In this document: positions 50,491-59,953 of the stretch, piece after piece
Numbering within the stretch: the first letter of the stretch is position 1
How the letters are laid out: every line of letters begins with the position of its first letter
Assembly (NCBI RefSeq): GCF_018224955.1
Contig: NZ_JAGTUU010000002.1
Span: 186,001 to 250,000 of the forward strand
Direction: 5' to 3'
DNA: 64,000 bases
Source: Thetidibacter halocola
GTDB taxonomy: Bacteria > Pseudomonadota > Alphaproteobacteria > Rhodobacterales > Rhodobacteraceae
The notes under the pieces: model-generated
What the model was told of the DNA's origin: nothing
Databases searched by the model: none
The model's input: the letters and a program-made list of their open reading frames with translations, nothing else
Translations under genes and position numbers: made by a program

Positions 50491-50958
50491 TCAACGGTTC
50501 ACTGCTTCCTGGAAGGCTTCCTTGACCGCTTTCTCGAAACCCTTGCGGATGACGAACTCCTTGACTGCGTTCTTCGTGATGGTGGACGCGACCCCTTTGC
50601 CAACCGTCTTGATTCCGCGTGAGAAATAGACGGCATAAATACCGTCGAGGACGAGGCCGCGCGCGAAATTCAGCCACATGTTGACGGCCATGTTTCCGAA
50701 GGATGCATCCCTCTCGATAACATCCATGTCAAAGCGTGCGGACATGGCGACCTCGGTGACAGCCGAGCCTTCGATGCTGATGGGCGAAACGAAGGATGCA
50801 ATCCGCTCACCGATGGATACCTTGCCGTCCATGTTTCCATCGCGATCGTCGTAGTAGGCGACAACCGCGACGGCCTTACCCTCGAGAAAACCGATTGCAC
50901 CAATCTTTCTCTGGAATTTCGTGACTTCGATCCATTCCATCATGTCAGAATTGGACAT
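50491..50958 (-). CDS. Low-GC unknown protein with an EF-hand loop, end of the T6SS operon
   Basis: This 155-residue protein has no signal peptide. Residues 40-51 (DGNMDGKVSIGE) fit the EF-hand calcium loop D-x-N-x-D-G-x-V-x3-E exactly. The second half is helical and basic (NMWLNFARGLVLDGIY, then a KAVKEAFQEAV tail). Its G+C is about 55%, well below the mid-60s of its neighbours. It lies 24 bases after clpV with its own AGGA site, so it is the last gene of the minus T6SS arm. No family is recognised. An effector, immunity or regulatory role is only inferred from place. Confidence 0.62.
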   Translation of the reverse strand: MSNSDMMEWIEVTKFQRKIGAIGFLEGKAVAVVAYYDDRDGNMDGKVSIGERIASFVSPISIEGSAVTEVAMSARFDMDVIERDASFGNMAVNMWLNFARGLVLDGIYAVYFSRGIKTVGKGVASTITKNAVKEFVIRKGFEKAVKEAFQEAVNR

Positions 50959-50982
50959 TGTTCCTAAACCTCCAATGCAGGG

Positions 50983-53685
50983 TTACCCAAACTCATACCC
51001 GAACACCCCGTCCGTCACCGAAACCTTGACCTCGCGCAGCGCCTCTCCGCTGACCATGCGGCCCAGAACCTGGCGTGACATCTCGGGGAGGATGGAGTTC
51101 GTGATGACGTTGTCGATCATCCGCCCGCCCGAATCCGGGTCGCGGCAGAGGCTGACGATGTGGTCGATCACCGCGTCGTCATAAACCAGCGCCGCGTCAT
51201 GCGCCGTTTTCAGCCGCCGCGCGACAGAACCCAGTTTCAGACGGGCGATGCCGCCCAGCACCTCTTTCGACAGCGGGAAATAGGGGATCGAGACGATCCG
51301 GCCCAGCAGCGCGGGCGGGAAGACGCGCAGTTGCTCGGGCTTCAGTGCCGCTTCCAGCGCGTCGACACCCACCTCTTTCTCGCCGCTTTCGGCCATGTCC
51401 ATGATGACATCCGTGCCGACGTTGGACGTGAGCAGGATCAGCGTGTTGCGGAAATCGATCCGGCGGCCGTTGCCGTCCTCCATCACGCCCTTGTCGAAAA
51501 CCTGGAAGAACAGCTCGTGCACGTCCGGGTGCGCCTTTTCGACCTCGTCCAGCAACACGACCGAGTAGGGCTTGCGCCGCACCGCCTCAGTCAGCCGCCC
51601 GCCCTCGCCAAAGCCGACATAGCCCGGAGGCGCGCCTTTGAGCAGCGAGACGGTATGCGCCTCCTGGTATTCGCTCATGTTGATGGTGATGACGTTGTCC
51701 TGCCCGCCATACAGCTGCTCGGCCAGTGCCAGCGCGGTTTCCGTCTTGCCGACGCCCGACGGGCCGCAGAGCATGAAGACGCCGATGGGTTTCTCGGGGT
51801 TCGAGAGCCCCGCGCGGTTCGTCTCGATCCGCTTGGCGATGGCTTTAAGCCCGTGGTCCTGGCCGATGACGCGCTCTCGCAGGTGGTCCGACAGGTTCAG
51901 AACCGCCTGCAATTCGTCCTGCACCATCCGGCCCGCCGGGATACCGGTCCAGTCGCTGATGACGCTGGCCACCGCTTGTGCGTCGACATGGGCGTAAACC
52001 ATGCGGTCGTCCGGATTGCCGGCTTCGAGATCGGCCATGACGGCGCGCATTTCTGCGCGCGCCTTTTCCGGGTCGGTGCTGTCGCCCTGGGCCTCGGCCA
52101 GCGCGTCGGCGGCCTCTTCCTGCTCGGCGGGCCGGGCATCGGCTACGGCCTCGGGCGCCCGGCCCTCGGCCACGGCGATGGCCTTGCGCAGGGCGATCAC
52201 CTGGTCGACCAGCGCCTTTTCGCGGGCGTGGCTGGCCTCCAAATCGGCGAGCTTCACCTCCAGTTCCGACTTTTCCGCCTGCGCTTCGGCGATGCGGTCC
52301 TCGTTGGTCTCGCCGAGGTCGCGTTCGGCCTGCTTGGCCATGATCTCGGCATCCAGCGCGGCGATGGCCTCGCGCGTGTCCTCGATCCGGGCGGGCAGTG
52401 CTGCCTGGCTGACGGCGACGCGGGCGCAGGCGGTGTCGAGTAGCGACACCGCCTTGTCCGGTAGTTGCCGCGCGGGGATATAGCGGTGCGACAGCGACAC
52501 GGCGGCGACGATGGCCTCGTCGGAAATCCGCACGTTGTGATGCGCCTCCATCGGGCCCATGACGCCGCGCAGCATGTAGCAGCAGCGATCCACGCTGGGC
52601 TCATCCACTGTGACGGGCTGGAAACGGCGGGTCAGGGCCGGGTCCTTTTCGAAATACTGGCGGTACTCGCTCCATGTCGTCGCCGCGATGGTCCGCAGCG
52701 TGCCGCGCGCCAGGGCCGGTTTCAGCAGGTTCGCGGCGTCGCCCGTTCCGGCGGCGCCGCCCGCGCCGATCAACGTATGCGCCTCGTCGATGAACAGGAT
52801 GATCGGTGTGGCGCTGGCCTGCACGTCGTCGATCACCGATTTCAGCCGCTGCTCGAACTCGCCCTTCATGGACGCACCGGCCTGCATCGCCTGGATGTCC
52901 AGCATGTAGAGTTTCGTGCCGTGCAGCTTGGGCGGCACGGTGCCCTCGGCCAGGCGCTGGGCAAAGCCCTCGACCACCGCCGTCTTGCCTACCCCGGCCT
53001 CGCCCGTCAGGATCGGGTTGTTCTGGCGGCGGCGCAGCAGAACGTCGATTACCTGCCGGATCTCGTCGTCGCGGCCGACGATGCGGTCGAACTTGCCCGC
53101 CTGCGCCTGCGCCGTCATGTCGACGGCAAAGCGATCCAGCGCGCCCGAGCCCTGCGCGGCACGCGGTGCACCGGGGTCGCCTGCGTCCTGTGGGCGGGTC
53201 GTGTTCTCGATCGTCTCCTTCCACAGGCTCTGCGCCTCGGCGGCGATCTGTTCGGGGTCGAGCCGGGCAAAGACGGGACTGTAGCCCTCCAGTTCGTTGC
53301 GCAGGCGCGGGTCGGACAGGGCGGCGACAAGGATATGGCCGCTGCGCAACTGCACCTCGCCGAAGGTCAGCGTGGCCTGCACCCATCCCGCCTCGAACGC
53401 ATCGCGCATGACAGAGGAAATCCCGGGCTTGCCGCCTTCGCGTTTCGGCAAGCGTCGCAGCGCGTCGGCGATGTCCTTGAGCACGGTGCCCCGGTCATGG
53501 CCCATGCCGCGCAGCGTGGCGGAGAGGTCGCTGTCCTGATCTGACAGCGCCTCGAACAGCCAGTGGCCGAGTTCCACGTATTCGCTGCGGTCGTCGTCGC
53601 GCGCGCGGCGGATCGCACCCTCGAAGGCGGAAAACCCCACCTTGTTCATCTTGTAGACGAATGTGGTGATCGGAATGGTCTGCAT
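50983..53685 (-). CDS. clpV: T6SS sheath-disassembly AAA+ ATPase ClpV (TssH)
   Basis: This 900-residue ClpB-type ATPase starts at ATG 53685, preceded by AGGG; a longer frame from 53751 is less likely. It has an N-terminal Clp_N domain for binding TssC, AAA-1 with Walker A at 228-235 (GEAGVGKT) and FIDEAH, a coiled-coil middle region (about 435-555), and AAA-2 with Walker A at 641-649 (GPSGVGKTE) and LLDEVEKAH. It unfolds contracted TssBC sheath for recycling. It is between tssG (31 bases upstream) and the EF-hand gene. Confidence 0.95.
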   Translation of the reverse strand: MQTIPITTFVYKMNKVGFSAFEGAIRRARDDDRSEYVELGHWLFEALSDQDSDLSATLRGMGHDRGTVLKDIADALRRLPKREGGKPGISSVMRDAFEAGWVQATLTFGEVQLRSGHILVAALSDPRLRNELEGYSPVFARLDPEQIAAEAQSLWKETIENTTRPQDAGDPGAPRAAQGSGALDRFAVDMTAQAQAGKFDRIVGRDDEIRQVIDVLLRRRQNNPILTGEAGVGKTAVVEGFAQRLAEGTVPPKLHGTKLYMLDIQAMQAGASMKGEFEQRLKSVIDDVQASATPIILFIDEAHTLIGAGGAAGTGDAANLLKPALARGTLRTIAATTWSEYRQYFEKDPALTRRFQPVTVDEPSVDRCCYMLRGVMGPMEAHHNVRISDEAIVAAVSLSHRYIPARQLPDKAVSLLDTACARVAVSQAALPARIEDTREAIAALDAEIMAKQAERDLGETNEDRIAEAQAEKSELEVKLADLEASHAREKALVDQVIALRKAIAVAEGRAPEAVADARPAEQEEAADALAEAQGDSTDPEKARAEMRAVMADLEAGNPDDRMVYAHVDAQAVASVISDWTGIPAGRMVQDELQAVLNLSDHLRERVIGQDHGLKAIAKRIETNRAGLSNPEKPIGVFMLCGPSGVGKTETALALAEQLYGGQDNVITINMSEYQEAHTVSLLKGAPPGYVGFGEGGRLTEAVRRKPYSVVLLDEVEKAHPDVHELFFQVFDKGVMEDGNGRRIDFRNTLILLTSNVGTDVIMDMAESGEKEVGVDALEAALKPEQLRVFPPALLGRIVSIPYFPLSKEVLGGIARLKLGSVARRLKTAHDAALVYDDAVIDHIVSLCRDPDSGGRMIDNVITNSILPEMSRQVLGRMVSGEALREVKVSVTDGVFGYEFG

Positions 53686-53716
53686 GTCCCTGTCGTCCTT
53701 GGGTATGCCGGGCGTG

Positions 53717-55126
53717 TCAGGCCGCCCGGTCGAATGCGGCGCCCTCGCCATCGTCGGGCGGGGGCGGTTTCAAAACGAAGGCGGTGGCCCGAACCAGGTG
53801 ATCCGGGTTTCCCGGCTGCGGCGCGATGCAGGCCATCCAGCCCAGCTGCGCGGTCTTGCCCAGAACGGCGGGGCTGATCTGTGGGCGCGGCAGCCAGAGC
53901 ACCAGCTCGACCTCGAAGGCGAGGCCGAGATACCAGAAGACGATGGCGCGTAGATGCTCGTGATCCGGCTTGCCGGGGAGGAAGTTGAAGTAGTCCTCGA
54001 TCCGCGCGACATGCAGGTGCAGGCGGATGCGTTCCGACACCGACCGAACCCGCGCGCCCAGGAACATGTCGCGCCCCAGCGTGGCCGAGCGCATCCCGAG
54101 ACGGTTCTGTGCGTCGGACTCGAACTCCAGCCAGCTGGGCACCATCTCCTCGATATCGACCTGCGCCTTGCCGCGGAAATGCCGCGAGAGCATCTGTTGC
54201 AGGCGCACCGGGCTCTTGACCGCGCCCGCCGCCAGCCCGGCCATGCCCGCGCGCAGCGTGTCGGGCAGGCCGTCGCGGTCGCGCATCGCCGCCGTGCCGT
54301 TACCCATGACCGACAGAAGGTAGGTCCTGAACCGGTCATCGGTCGGGTGATCGAACTGTGTGATCGCATGGGCGTCCGACCAGGTGCGAAAGAACAACTC
54401 CTGGAAGCGGGCGGTGAAGATGTCCGCAAAGGCGGTAAAGGCCTCGTCCCCGTTGCGGAACCAGCGCGCGATCTCCTCGCTCCAGTTCAGCGGCAGGGCG
54501 CCGAAGGGGCCGAAGAAGCCCAGGACCTGCGCCCGCACCATCGGCGGGGCGGCGCCGGGATCGAACCGCGCCAGGTCGCCCGCGGGCGTCATCAGGAACG
54601 GGTCCTGGCCCAGCGCCACCAGCGCATCGCGCAGGCGCAGGTTTCGTCCGATCCGCGGCTTGTCGCCGGCGTGGCGTTCGTAATGCCGCAGCAGCGCGAA
54701 CAGGCCGATGCCGCGCGCCGCGCGTTCCTGCGCCTCGCGGTCGGGCGTCTTTTCGGGCAGGGGCGGGACATAGATCGGTTCCGCCAGATCGTCAGTATCG
54801 GCGATCAGCGATTCATAGAGCGCGCGCAGGTCGGGCGTGGGTAGGGCGCGTTCGGGATAACGATGCAGCGATGCGGTGTCGGTGGCCAGGCGCGCCAGCG
54901 TCGCGGGATGCAGCGGGCCGTCGCCCATGTGCCGCGCGGCCTGCCGCAAGAGCCCGGCAAAGCCGTGCAGGAACAAGGGGTCCTCGGGCCCTTCATCCTC
55001 GGGTGTGCCCGATGTCGGCGCGACGGGTGGGTCGGGCAGCACCGGCATTGGCAGGATGACGGTCTTGTCGTCGTCCTCGGGCGCGGGTGCCTCGCCCGGC
55101 CAGATCATGTCGTCATCGCCGCTCAC
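53717..55126 (-). CDS. tssG: T6SS baseplate subunit TssG with acidic N-terminal tail
   Basis: This 469-residue protein starts at GTG 55126, overlapping the tssF stop (GTGA). The core shows GFFGPFGALPLNWSEE, FTARFQELFFRTWSDAH and HLHVARIEDYFNFLPG, matching TssG/ImpH. It forms the baseplate wedge with TssE and TssF. The N-terminal extension of about 60 residues is unusual: acidic and Pro-rich, with PEDDDKTVILPMP (T22), the same acidic-Thr motif as TssL and PpkA. It is longer than typical TssG (about 330-350 residues), both from this tail and internal insertions. Confidence 0.92.
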   Translation of the reverse strand: MSGDDDMIWPGEAPAPEDDDKTVILPMPVLPDPPVAPTSGTPEDEGPEDPLFLHGFAGLLRQAARHMGDGPLHPATLARLATDTASLHRYPERALPTPDLRALYESLIADTDDLAEPIYVPPLPEKTPDREAQERAARGIGLFALLRHYERHAGDKPRIGRNLRLRDALVALGQDPFLMTPAGDLARFDPGAAPPMVRAQVLGFFGPFGALPLNWSEEIARWFRNGDEAFTAFADIFTARFQELFFRTWSDAHAITQFDHPTDDRFRTYLLSVMGNGTAAMRDRDGLPDTLRAGMAGLAAGAVKSPVRLQQMLSRHFRGKAQVDIEEMVPSWLEFESDAQNRLGMRSATLGRDMFLGARVRSVSERIRLHLHVARIEDYFNFLPGKPDHEHLRAIVFWYLGLAFEVELVLWLPRPQISPAVLGKTAQLGWMACIAPQPGNPDHLVRATAFVLKPPPPDDGEGAAFDRAA

Positions 55127-57105
55127 AACACGCGCCCGTTGCCGAGCCGGCGGGGAAAGGCATGCACCTCGCCCCGTTGCAGGCTGCGGATCACCGTCCG
55201 CGTGAAACTGTTGACCGCCGCGTAATCGGCAAAGAACCGATCCAGCACCGTGCCAAGCAGCATGATCCCCGATCCGTCGAACGCCTCTTCATCGAAGGTC
55301 ACGGTGATGCGCAGGCCGCGGGCGGTCAGGTAGCCTTCGGGATGCGGGATGGAACCCGTCTCGGGCTCTGTCGTCATGTCCTGGATGCCGGCGATCTGGG
55401 TTTCGGTCACGCTGTCGGACAGGTCGGCGAAGAGCATCAGCATCTCGCGCAGCGCGGCGGCGGGGGCAGCGCCGGGTCTGCCGGTCACGCCATAGGCGTT
55501 CAGCGACAGGTGGCTCAAAAGCCGCCAATAGATGTCGCCCGCGCGGGTGCGGTGCGGTGCGCCGCTTTCGAGATCGGCCAGCGAGTCGCGCGGCTGGGTC
55601 GGGCCATCGAAACAGGCCAGCGCGATTTCCCGCTGGTCGCAGAAATAGAAATCGTCGCGTCCCTGCCGGATCACCTTGGATCGCGGATCGGCGAGATGGC
55701 GGTTGGAACACCAGCCGCGCGCCTCGAGCCGTTGCACCGTGCCGCTGCCCGGCGGCTCGTAGAGCGAGACGAAGGTTTCCGTGCCAAGGTATTGCTCGCG
55801 CGAGACGCCCTGCCGGATCTCGCTTTCGGTGCGGCGTCGGGGCTTGCGGCGCTGGGTGAAATACAACGCATGACGCGGGTTTTCCGCCCCTTCCGGCAGG
55901 CCGTAGAGCGGGTTCACCCGGCGGCGGGTCTGGGCGCCCTGGTAATGCGCCCAGATGTCGGTGACGCGGTGGAATTCATAGTGCGTCAGCGGGCTGGACA
56001 GCGGCGTGATGTTGAACTCGTACGAGGCCCGGTCCAGCCGCTTCGGGCTGGCATCCTCGATGAACAGGTTCACCGCGGGCGCGGCATGCAGCACGATATC
56101 AGAGGCTTCCAGCTGCGATTGCAGGCGGTGGTCGAGCGCGTCGAACTCGACCACGATCTGAACGCGGGCGGCGCGGAGGCGTGGCCAGATCTCGCGCAGG
56201 CCCTTGATGCGAAAGCCGAGCAGACGGCGCGGATAGATGAAGGCCTCGCGCAGCAGGGCAAAGCCACGGAACAGCCGGTCGTCGCGGGGCAGCAGGGCCT
56301 CGTCTTCTGTGTCCAGGTCGGTGCGGATGGCGTCCTGCGGACACAGCCCCTCGCGCGGGCCGAACCCCACGGCCTCGATCGCGTCGGGCGGCAGGGTCTG
56401 GTGCACCATGCCCTGCCCGCCATCCCAGCGTAGCGTGACGCGCAGGCGGCGGGCGTGGATCTGTTCATACAGCGGCACCGCCTCTTCCATCGGACCGGCG
56501 AAATGAAAGGTCAGCGCATCGGCGCGCAGGTCTGTCAGGGGCGCGCTGTCGTCAGCCTCGCCGGTCAGGCCGACGCGCGCCAGTTCCAGCATCAGGCCGG
56601 CGCGCGCCTTGTCCAGCACCTCCGGGCGGTAGACACCGATCTGTCCCTTGGTCGTCAGGTAGCGCAACTCGGTCAGCGCCAGCGGCCACAGGCTGAGCGG
56701 CGCGCAGAGGGAAAACCGCACCGGGACGCGCTTTTCCTCGACACGATAGACTGCCTCGATCAGGTCGCCGCGCTTGAAGTGCACGCCGTTGACCAGGTCG
56801 GCATCGGCGTGGGGAGGGCGGGCCACGACCATCATCGCGGGGGGCACGGGCTCCATCAGGCCGGGCAGGAGCTGGTCCAGCATCTCGCGCGTGAAGCCGC
56901 GGAATTCCTCCTCCAGCTTCAGCTGGACGCGGGCGGCCAGAAAGGCGCTGCCCTCCAGCAGGCCGGCGACCGTCGGATCGAGGTTCTCCTCCAGCAGCCC
57001 GCCCAGCCGGTCGGCAAGGCCGGGATAGTCGCGGGCGAATTCGGCGGCCCGCTCGCGCAGCAGGGCCAGTTCGCGGTTATAGGCGTCTCGAAAGGCCTTC
57101 TTCAC
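55123..57105 (-). CDS. tssF: T6SS baseplate subunit TssF
   Basis: This 660-residue protein starts at GTG 57105, overlapping the tssE stop (GTGA). The family start is clear: FRDAYNRELALLRERAAEFA, then DPTVAGLLEGSAFLAARVQ and DQLLPGLMEPVPP. TssF forms the core of the T6SS baseplate with TssG and TssE around the VgrG spike. Length is a little above usual. The gene overlaps both neighbours by 4 bases, showing translational coupling in the baseplate block. Confidence 0.94.
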   Translation of the reverse strand: MKKAFRDAYNRELALLRERAAEFARDYPGLADRLGGLLEENLDPTVAGLLEGSAFLAARVQLKLEEEFRGFTREMLDQLLPGLMEPVPPAMMVVARPPHADADLVNGVHFKRGDLIEAVYRVEEKRVPVRFSLCAPLSLWPLALTELRYLTTKGQIGVYRPEVLDKARAGLMLELARVGLTGEADDSAPLTDLRADALTFHFAGPMEEAVPLYEQIHARRLRVTLRWDGGQGMVHQTLPPDAIEAVGFGPREGLCPQDAIRTDLDTEDEALLPRDDRLFRGFALLREAFIYPRRLLGFRIKGLREIWPRLRAARVQIVVEFDALDHRLQSQLEASDIVLHAAPAVNLFIEDASPKRLDRASYEFNITPLSSPLTHYEFHRVTDIWAHYQGAQTRRRVNPLYGLPEGAENPRHALYFTQRRKPRRRTESEIRQGVSREQYLGTETFVSLYEPPGSGTVQRLEARGWCSNRHLADPRSKVIRQGRDDFYFCDQREIALACFDGPTQPRDSLADLESGAPHRTRAGDIYWRLLSHLSLNAYGVTGRPGAAPAAALREMLMLFADLSDSVTETQIAGIQDMTTEPETGSIPHPEGYLTARGLRITVTFDEEAFDGSGIMLLGTVLDRFFADYAAVNSFTRTVIRSLQRGEVHAFPRRLGNGRVL

Positions 57106-57728
57106 ATCTGCACCCGCAGCTTGGACATGCGCAGCTTGCCGGCGCCGAGATCGACCTCGGCATCGAAATCCAGCGGGATGTCCACGGGATCGCCCATCAG
57201 GTCGGCCTCGACGAACAGGGACAGGCGCTGGGCGCGGCCGCCATCCTCGGTCGTCACCTTGATGCGGATCGAATCGGCCAGCAGACGCGGTTCGTGGTCG
57301 ACCAGGGATTGGCGGATCAGCTTGACGATGTCCTGTTTCTGCAAGTCGTGCTGGGTGATGTCGCTGAGATCGCAGAACCCGTAGTTCAGGATCGAGCGGG
57401 CCAGCTCGGGATAGGTCTTGTCCCAGGGGGTCTTGGCCTCGAACCGGGTGGGCGTGCGCCCCTCGTCGGTTTCCTTCAGTTGATAGCATGCATCCAGCCG
57501 GACCGTGGACAAAAGCGCGCTGAGATCGGCCTCGATGTGATCGCGCAGTTGCTCCTCTGTCACGCCGTCGGCCAGCCGGATACGCGGCGTGATCGTCGTG
57601 TCGCCGTCCAGCGGGCGGTTCTCGTCATAGCGCGAGCGGAAGATCTGCATGATCGAGACCTTGGCGCGATCTTCCTTGCGCCAGAGCCTGCGGTCGGGGC
57701 CGGTCTCTGCGACGTCCTTCTCTGCCAT
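57102..57728 (-). CDS. tssE: T6SS baseplate subunit TssE (gp25-like)
   Basis: This 208-residue protein starts at ATG 57728. The gp25/TssE core includes IMQIFRSRYDEN near the N-terminus, RSILNYGFCDLSDI, and IRQSLVDHEPRLLADSIRIKV with the conserved E-P-R. TssE connects the baseplate wedge to the sheath. A C-terminal part continues into a beta-rich PLDFDAEVDLGAGK segment, as in long TssE variants. A gap of 128 bases with two hairpins separates it from hcp. Confidence 0.93.
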   Translation of the reverse strand: MAEKDVAETGPDRRLWRKEDRAKVSIMQIFRSRYDENRPLDGDTTITPRIRLADGVTEEQLRDHIEADLSALLSTVRLDACYQLKETDEGRTPTRFEAKTPWDKTYPELARSILNYGFCDLSDITQHDLQKQDIVKLIRQSLVDHEPRLLADSIRIKVTTEDGGRAQRLSLFVEADLMGDPVDIPLDFDAEVDLGAGKLRMSKLRVQM

Positions 57729-57755
57729 GCGCGCGCCCTTGCAGCGTGGCCGGAC

Positions 57756-57823
57756 GGGCGCGGCACTGGACGCGCCCGCGGGGCCGAATGTCGGCACGGA
57801 CAGGGGGTGGCCGGAACCACCCC
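57756..57823 (-). promoter_or_regulatory. Two perfect hairpins in the hcp-tssE gap
   Basis: GGGGTGG (57804-57810) pairs with CCACCCC (57817-57823) over a 6-base loop. GGGCGCG (57756-57762) pairs with CGCGCCC (57771-57777) over 8 bases. Neither has a U-tract. They lie just after hcp in the transcript and could stabilise the hcp mRNA end or damp read-through into tssE. Confidence 0.45.
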
Positions 57824-57856
57824 ATGCCCAGTTTCAAGCGGCCTGCCTTGGGACGC

Positions 57857-58354
57857 TCATGCGCTCCAGGGCTTGTTCTCTGCGACTTCCCAGCCGGCCT
57901 GGCTCTCGGGGCCCGGGCCGCCCTTGGCGTCCTGCATGGTGTAGGTCACCTCGAACCGGCGGAAGTTCAGCGTCAGGCTTTCCTGCACGCGGTCGAGCCC
58001 GTCCTTCATGCCACCGGTCTGATACGAGGTGATCATGATGTCCTCGATATCGATCTTGAGGTAATCGACCGGCGCCGATCCACCGGCCTTGCGCACGATC
58101 AGCTGGCCCGACTTGATGTGCTCGCCCGAGCAGCAGCGCTTGATCAGATCATGCGTCGCGGCATCGACATACTTGGTCAGGGCGATGTCCGCGACGTCGA
58201 CCTTGCCGCCGCCGCCGCCCATGCCCATGTGCGTCGTGCCGGACTGGCTCATGCCCCAGCTCCAGCTGAGCACATCGATCCATTCCTTGTGCTTGTCGTC
58301 CTGCGACTCGCCCTTGATTCCGTTGTCCAGCTTCAGAAAACAATCAATTGCCAT
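57857..58354 (-). CDS. hcp: T6SS tube protein Hcp (TssD)
   Basis: This 165-residue protein has the Hcp beta-barrel pattern: CFLKLDNGIKGESQD, a conserved SWSWGMSQSG stretch, TKYVDAATHDL, and LNFRRFEVTYT near the C-terminus. Hcp hexamers stack into the T6SS inner tube. GAGGAGAG precedes the ATG. It lies between tssC and tssE, with hairpins on both sides, which may raise its level relative to the rest of the operon. Confidence 0.95.
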   Translation of the reverse strand: MAIDCFLKLDNGIKGESQDDKHKEWIDVLSWSWGMSQSGTTHMGMGGGGGKVDVADIALTKYVDAATHDLIKRCCSGEHIKSGQLIVRKAGGSAPVDYLKIDIEDIMITSYQTGGMKDGLDRVQESLTLNFRRFEVTYTMQDAKGGPGPESQAGWEVAENKPWSA

Positions 58355-58381
58355 GGCTCACTCTCCTCTTGGCGCCTTGTC

Positions 58382-58406
58382 CCGTCCTTTGCTGTCCTTC
58401 GGACGG
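58382..58406 (-). promoter_or_regulatory. Hairpin between tssC and hcp
   Basis: CCGTCC (58382-58387) pairs with GGACGG (58401-58406) across 13 bases; an alternative GTCC/GGAC pairing overlaps it. It lies in the hcp 5' leader. It could be an RNA-processing or stabilising element; the effect is unproven. Confidence 0.3.
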
Positions 58407-58416
58407 TAGTATCAAT

Positions 58417-59919
58417 TCACTTGGCAGGCAGCTTGGAAACCAGGCTCATCCCGATATCCATGCCCTCCATCTGGAAATGCGGTTTCAGATAGAACTTGCC
58501 GGTGTAGTAACCGGGGTTCAATTCGTCCTCGATCACCTGCACCTTGGCCCCGGCCAGCGGCTTCTTCGCCTTCTCCATCTCGGTCGCGCTTTCGGGGTTG
58601 CCGGTCACATACTTGTTGATCCACGCCTGAAGATCGCTTTCCAGCTGGGCGCGGGTGGGGCTTTGACCGATCTTGTCGCGCACCATGGCCTTCAAATAAT
58701 GGCTGAAGCGCGAGACGGCGAAGATGTAGGGCAGGCGCGACGACATGTTGTCGGATGCGGTTGCCGCGTCGTCGACATACTGCTTGGGCTTGTACAGTGT
58801 CTGGGCGCCGATAAAGGCTGCCTTGTCGGTGTTCTTGCGGTGGATCAGACCCATGATCCCGGCCTTCGACAGTTCGCCCTCGCGCCGGTCGGTGATCGAG
58901 ATCTCGGTCGGGCACTTCATGTCCTTGGTGCCATCGCCGCTGTCGAAAAGGTGGATCGGCAGGTTCGTGACCTCGCCGCCCGAGGTGACGCCGCGGATGC
59001 GCACGGTCCAGCCGTGTTCCTTGAAGGCGCGGTTGATGTTCACGGCCATCGCGTGGGCCGCGTTCATCCAGCCATACATGTTGCCCTCGTGGCCGTCGGT
59101 TTCCTCGACGAAGTCGAACTCCTTGACCACCGAGGTCGAGCCCGGGCCATAAGGCTGGCGCGCCATCGCGCGCGGCATGGCCATCGCGAGGAACCGCGCG
59201 TTCTCGCTGTCGCGCAGGCTGTTCCACTGGGCGTATTCGGCGTTGATGAACAACTCCCCAAGGTCGGGGATCTCGGTCAGTTCGTTCCAGCTGTCACGTC
59301 CGAACAGAGTCGGCGCCGTGCCCGAAATGAACGGCGCCAGCGACGCCTCCGAGATCTTGCCCATGAAGCGCAGCGTGTTCACGTCGGCCGAGCCATGGTC
59401 GAAATAGTAGTCGCCGACCAGCGTGCCGAAAGGCATGCCACCCAGCGTGCCGAGGTTCTGTTCATAGACCAGCTTGTGCAACGGCGACTGTTCCCAGTCG
59501 TCGTCGGCATAGTCGATGGCCATGTCCGACAGTTCTTCCTTGGAGATGTTCAGCACCTTGACCTGAAGGCTGGCGTCGGTTTCCGAGTTGCGCAGCGTGT
59601 AGGCCAGGCCGCGCCAGGTGCTTTCGAACTCCTGAAAGGTCGGGTCGTGCAGGATCGCGTTGGTCTGGTCGGTCAGCTTCTTGTCGAGCCGCGCGAGGAT
59701 CGAGTCGATGCGCGCCAGCACGTTGCCGTCGAACTCGACCTGGTCGGCCATCGCCTCTCCCACCAGGGCGGCAAGGGCGCTGTCGACGGCCTTCTTGCCC
59801 TCGTCGGTGCGGGGCTTGATCTCCTGCTTGAGGATATCCGCGAATTCCGACAGGTCGCGGACCTGTTCCTGAACGCTCGCCGCGGTGGATTGCTGGTCTT
59901 TCAGGGCATCGTTCGCCAT
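58417..59919 (-). CDS. tssC: T6SS sheath large subunit TssC (VipB)
   Basis: This 500-residue protein shows EFESTWRGLAYTLRNSETD, PFGTLVGDYYFDHG and the C-terminal GFYLKP-type ending (GYYTGKFYLKPHFQMEGM), the hallmarks of TssC/ImpC. With TssB it forms the contractile sheath that propels the Hcp-VgrG needle. Length is normal. It is 34 bases downstream of tssB, with GGGAG upstream of its start. Confidence 0.96.
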   Translation of the reverse strand: MANDALKDQQSTAASVQEQVRDLSEFADILKQEIKPRTDEGKKAVDSALAALVGEAMADQVEFDGNVLARIDSILARLDKKLTDQTNAILHDPTFQEFESTWRGLAYTLRNSETDASLQVKVLNISKEELSDMAIDYADDDWEQSPLHKLVYEQNLGTLGGMPFGTLVGDYYFDHGSADVNTLRFMGKISEASLAPFISGTAPTLFGRDSWNELTEIPDLGELFINAEYAQWNSLRDSENARFLAMAMPRAMARQPYGPGSTSVVKEFDFVEETDGHEGNMYGWMNAAHAMAVNINRAFKEHGWTVRIRGVTSGGEVTNLPIHLFDSGDGTKDMKCPTEISITDRREGELSKAGIMGLIHRKNTDKAAFIGAQTLYKPKQYVDDAATASDNMSSRLPYIFAVSRFSHYLKAMVRDKIGQSPTRAQLESDLQAWINKYVTGNPESATEMEKAKKPLAGAKVQVIEDELNPGYYTGKFYLKPHFQMEGMDIGMSLVSKLPAK

Positions 59920-59953
59920 GGTCTATCGTCTCCCTGTGCCCGTCCGGGCGATC

